The position numbers were made by a program, and so were the translations under genes. The notes beneath the pieces were generated by a model, which saw nothing but the letters and a program-made list of their open reading frames with translations, was not told where the DNA came from and did not search any database. Of a stretch of DNA of 64,000 nucleotides, positions 1 to 8,181 are shown one piece after another. The stretch is from UBA11222 sp049323435. Its GTDB lineage: Bacteria; Pseudomonadota; Alphaproteobacteria; UBA11222. Position 1 is the first letter of the stretch; the number at the start of each line of letters is the position of its first letter. The stretch spans positions 1 through 64,000 of the forward strand of contig JBMOMX010000043.1 of NCBI GenBank assembly GCA_049323435.1, read 5' to 3'.

Positions 1-40
1 GGTCTTCGACATCGGCAAAAATATCAGTGAATCGCTTCAT
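1..40 (-). CDS. 5' end of a gene running off the left edge
   Basis: An ATG on the minus strand (complement of 38-40) begins a reading frame MKRFTDIFADVED that stays open to the window edge. A good ribosome binding site (AGGAGATGAGCC, directly before the ATG) supports a real start. Only 13 residues are visible and I do not recognise the product. It is divergent from panD, so 41-361 is a shared upstream region. Confidence 0.5.
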   Translation of the reverse strand, partial: MKRFTDIFADVED

Positions 41-120
41 GGCTCATCTCCTAAATCATGGAGATGCCTCAAGAATCAATTTCCTGATTCAGTTCAAGCC
101 TTTAATCGCCATATGCGATT

Positions 121-183
121 CCCCTGCTTTCAGGGGGAGGGAGCCCTTGCGTCTGGCGTCCCCTCCCCTTGGAAAGGGGAGGG
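121..183. repeat. Two small GC-rich hairpins in the 41-361 intergenic region
   Basis: Seen directly: CCCCTG (121-126) pairs with CAGGGG (131-136) around a 4-nt loop. CCCTCCCCTT (161-170) pairs perfectly with AAGGGGAGGG (174-183) around a 3-nt loop. There is no U-run, so these look like an intergenic palindromic repeat rather than a terminator. Nothing else in 41-361 looks coding; the region must hold the promoters of the divergent left-edge gene and panD. Confidence 0.45.
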
Positions 184-361
184 ACAGGGCGGGGATCAGG
201 CGGCAAGGGAAGACAGGGGTTAATCGGGCTTGATTCTGTTTTTCCGGCCCTTAATCGGGGCCATTGGATTAGACTCAATTTCAGGCTACAATGGCCCTTA
301 TATGGCCCTGTGGCCGTTTTTATTTGTGCAATAGTTTCACTCCGGCAGACAGGGTTTCATC

Positions 362-736
362 ATGCGCTGGCTGATGCGCTCCAAAATTCACAATGCCATC
401 GTGACCGAGGCCAATCTGGCCTATGTCGGCAGCATCACCATTGATGAAGACCTGCTCGATCTGGTGGGTCTGTGGGTGGGCGAACGGGTGCTGGTCGTCA
501 GCAATACCAGCGGCGCGCGGCTGGAAACCTATATTATTGCGGGTGCGCGCGGATCGGGCGCCATATGCATGAATGGCGCGGCGGCGCATCTGATCGGCCA
601 GGGCGAGCAGATCATCATTATGGGCTTTGAGCTTTGCGCACAGCCCATCACGCCCAAGGTCATTCTGGTGGACGGGCAGAACCGCTTCGTCCGCTTTCTT
701 GCCGAAGAACCCTCTACGGTTGCCGCCGAGGGTTAG
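362..736 (+). CDS. panD: Aspartate 1-decarboxylase (PanD)
   Basis: Pyruvoyl-dependent enzyme that converts L-aspartate to beta-alanine for pantothenate and CoA synthesis in the cytoplasm. The 124-residue product has the normal family length. It shows the self-cleavage site YVGS at residues 21-24, where the proenzyme is cut between Gly23 and Ser24 to make the pyruvoyl group. It also has the conserved GARGSGAICMNGAAAHL stretch around residues 60-76. The ATG at 362 gives the same cleavage position (within one residue) as E. coli PanD; the upstream binding site (CAGG) is weak. The C-terminal tail after NRFVRF is slightly longer than usual. The gene is alone, convergent with the next one. Confidence 0.93.
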   Translation: MRWLMRSKIHNAIVTEANLAYVGSITIDEDLLDLVGLWVGERVLVVSNTSGARLETYIIAGARGSGAICMNGAAAHLIGQGEQIIIMGFELCAQPITPKVILVDGQNRFVRFLAEEPSTVAAEG

Positions 737-746
737 GGCATAAGGC

Positions 747-2297
747 CTAAATCACCGCTTCGATCAGATATGGGCCTTTTGTGGCGCAGGCCGCCGCGAA
801 TTGCTTGTTGAATTCTTCCTGATTGGTGGCGCGGCTGGCGCTAACACCCATGCCGTTGGCCAGTTGCACCCAGTTCAGATCCGGGTTGGACAGATCCAGC
901 AGATCCAGCGCCTTGCGGCCCGGATTGGTTCCCGCCCCGACCCGCGCCAGTTCGACTTGCAGAATAAGATATTTGCGGTTGGAAAAAATCACCGTGACGA
1001 TATCAAGCTTTTCGCGCGCCATCGTCCACAGCGCCTGCAAGGTATACATGCCGCCGCCATCACCGCTGAGGCAGACCACCTTGCGATCCGGACAGGCCAC
1101 CGCCGCGCCCGCCGCCAGCGGAATGCCCTGGCCGATGGAGCCGCCGGTCAAGCTGAGCCAGTCCACCGGCGCTATCCCGGCGGTCGGCGCATAACAGGCA
1201 AAGCCCGATGTCGCCGCTTCATCCGACACAATCGCGTTTTCCGGCATCAGCGCGCCGAGTGCTGCGCCAATGGTATGCGCATTGAACAGCGCCCCGGTGG
1301 GAAGTTGGGGACGCGACAATTGCTGCACATGAATGGGATGTATGGGCGCGTTCAATTCCGACGCCAGCGCCTCCAGCGCTTGAATGCCATCCTGCGCCGC
1401 CGTGGTCAGCACCAGCGTCTCACAGCCTTCCGGCGTCAGCCAGCCGGGCTTGCCCGGATAGGCGAAGAACGACACCGGCGGTTTGGTTCCAACCAGAATC
1501 AGTTGCTCGGTGCCTTTCAGAAACTCGACCATATCTTCCGCGAAATACGGCATCTTTTCGATGGTCACACAGCCTGCGCCGCGCTCAATCCGGGAAATAA
1601 ACGTGTCGCACACCAGCCGCGCGTCACTAACCGCCGCAATGCGCCCCGCCGCAGTGGTGCCGCGCTTCAGCAGCACAGGCCCGCGCATCAGCAGCACCGT
1701 CTTCTTGCCGTTTTTCAGCATTTTTGCCGCTGCCGTGATCGTGCTGGAATCTGCGCACGGGGCCGGCGGCGGCGCGATGGGTTTTGCTGGACCATCGGCT
1801 TCGTCCCAGGCGCAATTGGCAGGCACCGTCAGCGTTGCAATCTGTCCGGGATAGGTCATGGCGGCGGCAACCGCGCGCGCGCCATCGGCGGCCAGGCTTT
1901 TGGCGTCTTTTGTGGCGTGATACCAGTGTGAAACCGGCTTCGCCAGCCCGGCAATATCAGACGCCAGCGGCGCGTCATATTCCAGATGATAGGTGGCGTG
2001 ATCGCCCACAATATTGATCATCGGCGTGCCGGCGCGCTTGGCGTTATGAATATTGGCCGAGGCGTTGGACAGGCCCGGCCCCAGATGCAGCAGGGTAAAG
2101 GCGGGCTTGCCCGCCATGCGGCCATAGCCATCGGCCATGCCGGTCACTGCGCCTTCAAACAATCCCAGAATGCCGCGAATGCCCGTGATCCGGTCCAGCG
2201 CCGCCACGCAGTGCATTTCCGATGTGCCGGGGTTCGTGAAACAGACATTGACGCCGCTATCGGCAAGGGTCTGCATAAGGCTTTCTGCGCCGTTCAT
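747..2297 (-). CDS. Thiamine-diphosphate enzyme, acetolactate synthase / benzoylformate decarboxylase type
   Basis: A 516-residue ThDP-dependent enzyme with the three domains of the family: PYR (about 1-165), a central domain, and PP (about 350-516). The glutamate that activates the cofactor is Glu48 (GLFEGAV). The ThDP/metal motif begins at GDG 412-414 and ends at Asn440, the expected spacing. At 516 residues it is shorter than IlvB/IlvG (about 570) and fits the group often annotated as 'acetolactate synthase large subunit' that resembles benzoylformate decarboxylase. The substrate is therefore not certain, and no small regulatory subunit gene lies next to it, which argues against a branched-chain biosynthetic role. 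AGGAAGGGA sits a few bases before the ATG. Confidence 0.8.
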   Translation of the reverse strand: MNGAESLMQTLADSGVNVCFTNPGTSEMHCVAALDRITGIRGILGLFEGAVTGMADGYGRMAGKPAFTLLHLGPGLSNASANIHNAKRAGTPMINIVGDHATYHLEYDAPLASDIAGLAKPVSHWYHATKDAKSLAADGARAVAAAMTYPGQIATLTVPANCAWDEADGPAKPIAPPPAPCADSSTITAAAKMLKNGKKTVLLMRGPVLLKRGTTAAGRIAAVSDARLVCDTFISRIERGAGCVTIEKMPYFAEDMVEFLKGTEQLILVGTKPPVSFFAYPGKPGWLTPEGCETLVLTTAAQDGIQALEALASELNAPIHPIHVQQLSRPQLPTGALFNAHTIGAALGALMPENAIVSDEAATSGFACYAPTAGIAPVDWLSLTGGSIGQGIPLAAGAAVACPDRKVVCLSGDGGGMYTLQALWTMAREKLDIVTVIFSNRKYLILQVELARVGAGTNPGRKALDLLDLSNPDLNWVQLANGMGVSASRATNQEEFNKQFAAACATKGPYLIEAVI

Positions 2298-2453
2298 GGA
2301 TGTTCCCTTCCTGTTACTGTCCCGCCACTATTTTATGCTTCGGGCAATCATAGAACCAATTGGCGCATGATGAAATGCGCTTTATGCGGCGCCGGGATTT
2401 TATGCTAATTATTCCGCAATGAAAATTTGCCGCAATTTACAGGAGTGTGCGAC

Positions 2454-3128
2454 GTGAATGTAACCGAGGCCGTGCAGGCGCGTAAATCCGTGCGGGCTTT
2501 TTTATCCAGGCCGGTGCCGGAAGCGGCCATCCGGAAAATTCTGAGCGATGCGGCGCGCGCGCCTTCGGGCGGTAATGTGCAGCCCTGGAAGACCTATGTT
2601 ATGGCGGGCGCGGTGCGCGATGCGCTGGTGCAGTCGCTGCGCGAGAAATGGGCCGCCGGTAATTTTGGCGAGGGGACGGAATATAAAATCTATCCCGATG
2701 ATCTTGGCGAGCCCTATATGTCGCGCCGCCGCGATGTTGGTTTTAAACTGTATGAACTGGCGGGTATTGCGCGCGAAGACAAAATCGGGCGCATGAAACA
2801 GATGTTCCGCAATTTCGAACTGTTTGATGCGCCGGTATGCATGATCTTCACCATTGACCGCAATATGGGCGCGCCGCAATGGGCGGATCTGGGCATGTAT
2901 ATCCAGACCATCGCGCTGCTGGCGCTCGATCATGGGCTGGCAAGCTGTATGCAGGAAGCCTGGGCCAACTGGCACAAAACCCTGACACAGATGCTGTCGA
3001 TCCCCGATCATGAAATGGTATTTTGCGGCCTGGCGCTGGGCTATGAAGACACCAGCGCCGCGGTCAACACGCTGCGCTCCGAACGCGCCGGGCTGCAGGA
3101 TGTCAGATTTTTCGGGTTTGAAACCTGA
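2454..3128 (+). CDS. Nitroreductase family protein
   Basis: FMN-dependent NAD(P)H oxidoreductase fold of about 224 residues. Visible family features are the N-terminal ARKSVRAF motif, the APSGGNVQPW loop that contacts FMN (about residues 37-46), and the C-terminal GLALGYED segment. The frame extends upstream to a TTG at 2427, but a clear AGGAG at 2441-2445 lies 8 nt before the GTG at 2454, so I place the start there. The physiological substrate cannot be read from sequence; such enzymes reduce nitroaromatics, quinones or enals. Monocistronic, divergent from the ThDP enzyme. Confidence 0.85.
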   Translation: MNVTEAVQARKSVRAFLSRPVPEAAIRKILSDAARAPSGGNVQPWKTYVMAGAVRDALVQSLREKWAAGNFGEGTEYKIYPDDLGEPYMSRRRDVGFKLYELAGIAREDKIGRMKQMFRNFELFDAPVCMIFTIDRNMGAPQWADLGMYIQTIALLALDHGLASCMQEAWANWHKTLTQMLSIPDHEMVFCGLALGYEDTSAAVNTLRSERAGLQDVRFFGFET

Positions 3129-3168
3129 CACCCATATTGGACAGGGTTTGGGTGCGGCAAAGCCCGGT

Positions 3169-4605
3169 TTATTTCGGCCCGATCATGTCTTCTGGCCGCA
3201 CCAATTTGTCGAATTCCTTTTCCGTCACCAGTCCCATGCGCACCGCTTCCTGTTTCAGGGTGGTGCCGTTTTTGTGCGCGGTTTTGGCGACCTTGGCGGC
3301 ATTGTCATAGCCGATTTTCGGCGCCAGCGCCGTCACCAGCATCAGCGAGCGGCCCATCAGCGCCTTGATATTGTCCTCGTTCGCCACAATGCCCTTGACG
3401 CAATTATCGGCAAAGCTGACCGCGCTGTCGCCCAGCAACCGGATCGATTGCAGCAGATTGTAAATCATCACCGGCTTGAACACGTTCAATTCGAAATGTC
3501 CGTTTGATCCGGCGATGGAAATGCTGGTCTGATTGCCCATCACCTGCGCGCAGACCATGGTCAGCGCCTCGCATTGCGTGGGATTGACCTTGCCCGGCAT
3601 GATGGACGAGCCCGGCTCATTCTCCGGCAGCGACAATTCGCCCAGGCCGGAGCGCGGGCCGGAACCCAGCAGACGGATATCATTGGCGATTTTCATCAGG
3701 CTGACCGCGACGGTGTTGAGCGCGCCATGCGCCTCAACCAGCGCGTCATGGGCGGCCAGCGCCTCGAATTTATTAGGCGCGGTCACGAATGGCAATTTGG
3801 TGATTTTGGCGATTTCAGCCGCAATCAATTTATCAAAGCCCTTGCGCGCATTCAGCCCGGTGCCGACGGCGGTGCCGCCCTGCGCCAGTTCGCACAAACG
3901 CGGCAGCGTGCCTTTCACCCGCGCAATGCCATATTCCACCTGTTTGGCATAGCCGGAAAATTCCTGGCCCAGCGTCAGCGGCGTGGCGTCCTGGGTGTGG
4001 GTGCGGCCGATCTTGATGATTTTCGCCCAGGCTTTGGATTTGGCGTCCAGCGCCTTGTGCAGATATTCCAGCGCCGGGATAAGATTGCGGGTGATTTCCG
4101 TTACCGCCGCAATATGCATCGCGGTCGGGTAACTGTCATTCGAGGATTGGCCCATATTGCAATGATCATTGGGATGCACGGGTTTTTTCGAGCCCATTAC
4201 GCCGCCCAGAATTTCAATGGCGCGGTTTGACAGCACCTCATTGACATTCATATTGGACTGGGTGCCGGAACCGGTCTGCCACACCACCAGCGGAAAATTT
4301 CCATCCAGCTTGCCCGACAGAATTTCATCCGCCGCCTGCACAATGGCATTGCCGATTTTCTTGTCCAGATCGCCAAGTTTGACATTCACCATGGCTGCGG
4401 CGCGTTTCAGCACTGCCAGCCCATGCACCACGGCCTCCGGCATTTTTTCCCAGCCGATTTTGAAATTACCGATGCTGCGCTGGGTTTGTGCGCCCCAATA
4501 TTTGTCATTGGGCACATCAATATTTCCGAATGTATCACTTTCGGAACGGGTTTTCGCCGATCCGGCGCGTGGTGAAACTTTCAGGGCGCGGGTTTTTTTG
4601 GCCAT
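3169..4605 (-). CDS. fumC: Fumarate hydratase class II (FumC)
   Basis: Catalyses reversible hydration of fumarate to L-malate in the TCA cycle; oxygen-stable, iron-free homotetramer. The 478-residue product carries the superfamily signature GSSIMPGKVNP at residues 332-342 and GRTHTQDATP (His203) at 200-209. SSNDSYPT precedes the second site. An N-terminal stretch of about 20 Lys/Arg-rich residues comes before the normal FumC beginning (SESDTFG). The ATG at 4605 has a modest AGAGAG upstream, so the extension is probable but not proven. It lies upstream of no obvious operon partner. Confidence 0.95.
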   Translation of the reverse strand: MAKKTRALKVSPRAGSAKTRSESDTFGNIDVPNDKYWGAQTQRSIGNFKIGWEKMPEAVVHGLAVLKRAAAMVNVKLGDLDKKIGNAIVQAADEILSGKLDGNFPLVVWQTGSGTQSNMNVNEVLSNRAIEILGGVMGSKKPVHPNDHCNMGQSSNDSYPTAMHIAAVTEITRNLIPALEYLHKALDAKSKAWAKIIKIGRTHTQDATPLTLGQEFSGYAKQVEYGIARVKGTLPRLCELAQGGTAVGTGLNARKGFDKLIAAEIAKITKLPFVTAPNKFEALAAHDALVEAHGALNTVAVSLMKIANDIRLLGSGPRSGLGELSLPENEPGSSIMPGKVNPTQCEALTMVCAQVMGNQTSISIAGSNGHFELNVFKPVMIYNLLQSIRLLGDSAVSFADNCVKGIVANEDNIKALMGRSLMLVTALAPKIGYDNAAKVAKTAHKNGTTLKQEAVRMGLVTEKEFDKLVRPEDMIGPK

Positions 4606-4652
4606 GGTTTTCTCTCTGAAAATAAGCGGATTTTACGCCGGTTTTATGCGGG

Positions 4653-5159
4653 TTATTTTTTGCGGAAAGTGTCGAGGCTGATCACCTCGCCGGCTGGGCG
4701 CGGCGCGGGTTCGGATCGGGTTTCCGCTGCGGGCGCTTCCTGTCCGTCCTTTGCCGGCGGCTCCAGCACACGCCCGGTCCCGGCGGGCGGCGTTTGCGCT
4801 CCGGGCAAGGTGAACTGCAAGCCGAAGCGGGTGCTGGGGTCGAAAAAATTTTTCACCGCCACAAATGGGACGCTGAGTTTTTCCGCAACATTATTGAAAC
4901 TGAGCGTAACCTGGAAATCCTCCTGCCCGGTATGCAGATCCCAGAATTGATGCTGCAGCACGATGGTCATTTCCTGCGGATAGCGCTGCCTGATGGCGTC
5001 GGAGACCTTGACGCCCGGATGCATCGTATCAAAGGTAATATAGAAATGATGCGCCCCTGGCAGGCGCCCATCTTTTTCCACGCGCAACAGTACCGCGCGC
5101 ACCACCCCGCGCAGCGCCTCCTGCACCAGAGCCTGATAATCCAGAATATCCTTACTCAC
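4653..5159 (-). CDS. sspB: ClpXP adaptor SspB (alphaproteobacterial type)
   Basis: Adaptor that binds ssrA-tagged proteins and delivers them to the ClpXP protease. The 168-residue protein has the SspB core (about 1-115, including HHFYITFDT and HQFWDLHTG). A Pro/Ala/Glu-rich flexible linker follows, then a short conserved tail GEVISLDTFRKK that matches the ClpX-docking end of SspB proteins. The start is GTG at 5159. The tmRNA gene that makes the tag recognised by SspB lies only about 120 bp upstream on the same strand, an informative pairing. Confidence 0.9.
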   Translation of the reverse strand: MSKDILDYQALVQEALRGVVRAVLLRVEKDGRLPGAHHFYITFDTMHPGVKVSDAIRQRYPQEMTIVLQHQFWDLHTGQEDFQVTLSFNNVAEKLSVPFVAVKNFFDPSTRFGLQFTLPGAQTPPAGTGRVLEPPAKDGQEAPAAETRSEPAPRPAGEVISLDTFRKK

Positions 5160-5280
5160 CTGCCGGCCCCTTTTTCATTCGGCCTGCATTGTAAATCGCA
5201 GGCGCAAGAAATCAAAGGGGCGATTAATTCGCCCGCGCATAATTTCAGGCGGCGCCGCAGCAGGAAAAGAGGAAGGAAAA

Positions 5281-5600
5281 GGTGGAGGGCTTCTGTTGCT
5301 CGGCGCCCTCCGGGCCGCGCTTACCTAGTTAGACTAGGCAGCAGCGAGGGCCAAACCCTCATGGTTGTCGTTCGCACTTAAGGAACTAGCCCGGTAACGG
5401 TGGTACTATGCCGGGCGAAAGCAATGTCTTTACACGACCGTCGAGCCTATTTCGTCCCCATATCCGACCGGCAAAGGCAGCGCCCTGTCCGGAAACCCTT
5501 TCCCTCCAACCCCCCTAAAGAAGGGTTAAAGAGAAGAAAATGGTGGAGACGCCGGGTACCGCCCCCGGGTCCGATACGCTTATTGCACATCCGTTTATCG
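5281..5600 (-). ncRNA. ssrA: tmRNA, circularly permuted two-piece form
   Basis: Transfer-messenger RNA that rescues stalled ribosomes and adds a degradation tag. On the minus strand the acceptor piece comes first and ends CGTCTCC-A-CCA (5551 to 5541). After an intervening segment the coding piece begins GGGGACG (5459 to 5453), followed by GGCTCGACGG, the tmRNA D-region signature. GGGGACG pairs with CGTCTCC over 7 bp (one G-U) as the acceptor stem. This order, acceptor before coding piece, is the permuted arrangement known from Alphaproteobacteria. Outer ends are approximate. No protein-coding frame in 5160-5668 is convincing. Confidence 0.9.
5334..5375 (-). other. tmRNA tag reading frame (ANDNHEGLALAAA)
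   Basis: Within the tmRNA coding piece the frame starts at the resume codon GCG (5375-5373) and reads ANDNHEGLALAAA before TAG at 5336-5334. A further TAA and TAG follow close by. The AND-N start and hydrophobic/alanine end match alphaproteobacterial tags. The charging tRNA-like domain would add one more Ala at the front. Confidence 0.88.
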
Positions 5601-5668
5601 CCATAGCTGGCAAGCCAGCCCCCCCGATATGGCCTTTGCCGAAGAAAATTTCAAGCTGTTTCGGCAAA

Positions 5669-6154
5669 TTACAGCCGTTCCAGCACCACAACGGGTATCT
5701 CGCGTTTGGTGCGGTTCTGATAGTCCTGATAGGGCGGGTAAACCGTCAGCATATGCTTCCAGATTTGGGCGCGTTCCTCGCCGGTGGCGATGCGGGCGCG
5801 GGCGTTAAAATTTTCCGTTCCGACCTGTAGATTAACCTCGGGATTGGCCAGCAGATTCAGATACCAGGCGGCATGGGTTTCAGAACCGCCCTTGGAGCCG
5901 ATGACGATGTGATTGCCGCCAAATTTGCCGTAAATCAGCGGCATGGTGCGCTTTTGGCCGCTTTTGCGCCCAGTTGTTGTCAGCAGCAGCGTCGGCGTGA
6001 GCCCAAGCCCTTCACCGGCGATGCTGGCGTCCCACATATGGCCTTCCTTGCCGCCGCTTTCGCGGTAAATCCTTATATGGTCCTGAATCCATTGCGGGAC
6101 GGTTCCCGAATCCAGATCGCTGACCACTTTATTAAGATCAAATTTTTCAGTCAT
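5669..6154 (-). CDS. Deazaflavin-dependent nitroreductase-family protein, copy 1
   Basis: A 161-residue split-barrel protein of the DDN/DUF385 family, which in actinobacteria bind F420 and reduce quinones or nitro compounds. Conserved features are LLLTTTGRKSGQKRTMPLIYG (about 56-76), GSKGGSETHAAWYLNLLANP (87-106) and the terminal REIPVVVLE. A strong AGGAGGG precedes the ATG. Its neighbour at 6208-6687 is a close paralogue in the same orientation. Whether the host makes F420 cannot be told here; some relatives use other flavins. Confidence 0.82.
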   Translation of the reverse strand: MTEKFDLNKVVSDLDSGTVPQWIQDHIRIYRESGGKEGHMWDASIAGEGLGLTPTLLLTTTGRKSGQKRTMPLIYGKFGGNHIVIGSKGGSETHAAWYLNLLANPEVNLQVGTENFNARARIATGEERAQIWKHMLTVYPPYQDYQNRTKREIPVVVLERL

Positions 6155-6207
6155 GGCACCCTCCTGTGTTGCTGTTCAATTTCCGGCCGCCGCAACGCGG
6201 CCCTATT

Positions 6208-6687
6208 TCATTGCGCCTGTTTTTCCAGCACAAAGACCGGTATTTCCCGGCTGGTTTTGGTCTGATATTCGCCATAGGTTGGAAACACGCCCAGCATATG
6301 CGTCCATAGCCGCGCACGCTCCGGGCCGGTAGCCAGGCGCGCGCGTACCTGCAACCGCTCGGTTCCTACCTGTATCTCGGCAGACGGATTTTCCAGCAGA
6401 TTGAAATACCAGCCGGTATGGGTTTGCGCCCCGCCCTTGGAACCTACAATGACGTGATTGCCCTCAAACACCCCATAGACGAGCGGTGTCATGCGTTTCC
6501 TGCCGGATTTGCGGCCCACACAGGTCAGCAGCAATGTTGGCAGCGCGCCCGCGCCGCCGGCATCAAACAGATGCCCCTCCTTGCCGCCGCTTTGCAGATA
6601 GCGGCGCATATGGTCTATCACCCATTTCGGCTGCTTGCTGGTGTCAAGATCGCTGACCAGATCGCTGAGATCATATTTTTCCGTCAT
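6208..6687 (-). CDS. Deazaflavin-dependent nitroreductase-family protein, copy 2
   Basis: A 159-residue paralogue of the 5669-6154 product, sharing the same start (MTEK-DL), GRKSGRKR loop, GSKGGAQTH-GWYFNLLENP segment and REIPVFVLE end. The two are separated by only 53 bp and read in the same direction, so they look like a tandem duplication and probably one operon with this copy first. Function by family: cofactor-linked reduction of a small molecule; substrate unknown. Confidence 0.82.
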   Translation of the reverse strand: MTEKYDLSDLVSDLDTSKQPKWVIDHMRRYLQSGGKEGHLFDAGGAGALPTLLLTCVGRKSGRKRMTPLVYGVFEGNHVIVGSKGGAQTHTGWYFNLLENPSAEIQVGTERLQVRARLATGPERARLWTHMLGVFPTYGEYQTKTSREIPVFVLEKQAQ

Positions 6688-6807
6688 GACGGCTCCCGGA
6701 TTATAATTGTGGACAAAGCCTACGCCTTTATGTTGCTGGCTTCAATTGCCAGGATTTTGCGTTATACTGGGCTATGAGTCGCGCATGCCAAACCGGAAAA
6801 TCACGAG

Positions 6808-7602
6808 ATGCAGCCCTATCTTGATCTGATGCGCCAGGTGCGCGATCATGGCGTGCAAAAAAGCGACCGCACCGGCACCGGCACGCGCAGCATTTTCGGT
6901 TATCAGATGCGTTTCGATCTGAACGAAGGCTTTCCGCTGCTGACCACCAAACGGGTGCATCTGAAATCCATCATTCATGAATTATTGTGGTTCCTGAGCG
7001 GCGACACCAATGTCGCCTATCTGCGCCGTCATGGCGTGACGATCTGGGATGAATGGGCGGACGCCGCGGGGGAACTGGGGCCGGTTTATGGCCATCAATG
7101 GCGCTCCTGGCCCACACCTGATGGCGGCCATATAGATCAGATCGCGCAACTGGTTCACGCCATTAAAACCAATCCCGATTCCCGGCGTCTGATGGTCAGC
7201 GCCTGGAATGTGGCGGATGTGGAGCGTATGGCGCTGCCGCCATGCCATTGCCTGTTTCAATTCTATGTGGCGGAAGGAAAATTATCCTGCCAATTATATC
7301 AGCGCAGCGCCGATATTTTTCTGGGTGTGCCGTTCAATATTGCCTCCTATGCCCTGCTGACGCTGATGGTGGCGCAGGTCTGCGATCTGGCGCCCGGCGA
7401 TTTTGTCCACACATTCGGTGATGCGCATCTCTATCTGAACCATATGCAACAGGTGGAACTGCAATTGACCCGCACGCCGCGCGCTTTGCCGGTAATGCGG
7501 CTCAATCCCGCCGTGAGGGATATTTTTGCGTTTCGCTATGAAGATTTCGAACTGACGGGCTATGACCCGCATCCGCCGATTGCTGCAAAGGTGGCTGTAT
7601 AA
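6808..7602 (+). CDS. thyA: Thymidylate synthase (ThyA)
   Basis: Makes dTMP from dUMP using methylene-tetrahydrofolate and releases dihydrofolate. The product has 264 residues, the same length as E. coli ThyA. The catalytic nucleophile is Cys146 in ALPPCHCLFQFYV, the dUMP-phosphate arginines are in RTGTGTRS (21-28) and SRRLMVSAWNV (125-135), and the C-terminus IAAKVAV is intact. It is followed with zero spacing by folA, which recycles the dihydrofolate it produces. Confidence 0.97.
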   Translation: MQPYLDLMRQVRDHGVQKSDRTGTGTRSIFGYQMRFDLNEGFPLLTTKRVHLKSIIHELLWFLSGDTNVAYLRRHGVTIWDEWADAAGELGPVYGHQWRSWPTPDGGHIDQIAQLVHAIKTNPDSRRLMVSAWNVADVERMALPPCHCLFQFYVAEGKLSCQLYQRSADIFLGVPFNIASYALLTLMVAQVCDLAPGDFVHTFGDAHLYLNHMQQVELQLTRTPRALPVMRLNPAVRDIFAFRYEDFELTGYDPHPPIAAKVAV

Positions 7603-8094
7603 ATGATTATCTCCCTGATTGCGGCGGTGGCGCAGAATGGCGTCATCGGGCGCGAAGGCGGCCTGCCCTGGCGGCTGCCGGAGGATCTGAAATTCTTCAA
7701 GGCCACGACGCTTGGCAAACCTGTCATTATGGGGCGCAGGACCTATGATTCCATCGGCAAACCGCTGCCCGGAAGGCTGAATATTGTGCTGACCCGCGAT
7801 CCGCGCTGGCGCGCGCCGGGGATAAGTGTGGCGCATGATCTGGATGGCGCGCTGCGCATCGCACAGGGTAGCGGCGCCGATGAAGCCATGATTATCGGCG
7901 GCGCCGACATTTATGAAATGGCGCTGCCCATCGCCAGCCGGATTTACCTGACCCGTATCCAGCGCGAATTTGACGGCGACGCGCTGTTTCCGGCGCTGGA
8001 TCCGCAGCAATGGCATGAGGTGGCGCGGACGGAGAAATCCGCAGGCGATGTGCCGTTCGATTACTGCTTCGTGACGCTGGAGCGGCGGGGATAA
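7603..8094 (+). CDS. folA: Dihydrofolate reductase (FolA)
   Basis: Reduces dihydrofolate to tetrahydrofolate with NADPH; target of trimethoprim. The 163-residue protein has the N-terminal LIAAVAQNGVIG, the active-site helix PWRLPEDLKFFK with catalytic Asp28, GRRTYDSIGKPLPGR, and the NADPH loop IIGGADIYE. Its ATG begins on the base after the thyA stop codon, so the two genes are co-transcribed and probably translationally coupled. Confidence 0.96.
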   Translation: MIISLIAAVAQNGVIGREGGLPWRLPEDLKFFKATTLGKPVIMGRRTYDSIGKPLPGRLNIVLTRDPRWRAPGISVAHDLDGALRIAQGSGADEAMIIGGADIYEMALPIASRIYLTRIQREFDGDALFPALDPQQWHEVARTEKSAGDVPFDYCFVTLERRG

Positions 8095-8098
8095 TTAA

Positions 8099-8158
8099 TT
8101 ACAATTTCGCGGCCTTGCGCAGCGCCGCGTTGATGCGCGCGCCGCGGTCGGTATAATA
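8099..8158 (-). pseudogene. Possible remnant of a BrnA/CopG-type antitoxin C-terminus
   Basis: Minus-strand frame ending YYTDRGARINAALRKAAKL and stop (TAA at 8101-8099). The RINAALR helix resembles the C-terminal segment of BrnA-like antitoxins. No upstream start or N-terminal half is present before the hydrolase promoter region, so if real it is a decayed fragment. The assignment rests on about 12 residues. Confidence 0.25.
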
Positions 8159-8181
8159 AATAGGGTGAAGGAGGACTATCC

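Noticed and set aside
801..1931. Long plus-strand frame (376 codons)
   Set aside because: Antisense to the ThDP enzyme; Arg/Gln/His-rich composition typical of a shadow of GC-rich coding DNA, no ribosome site.
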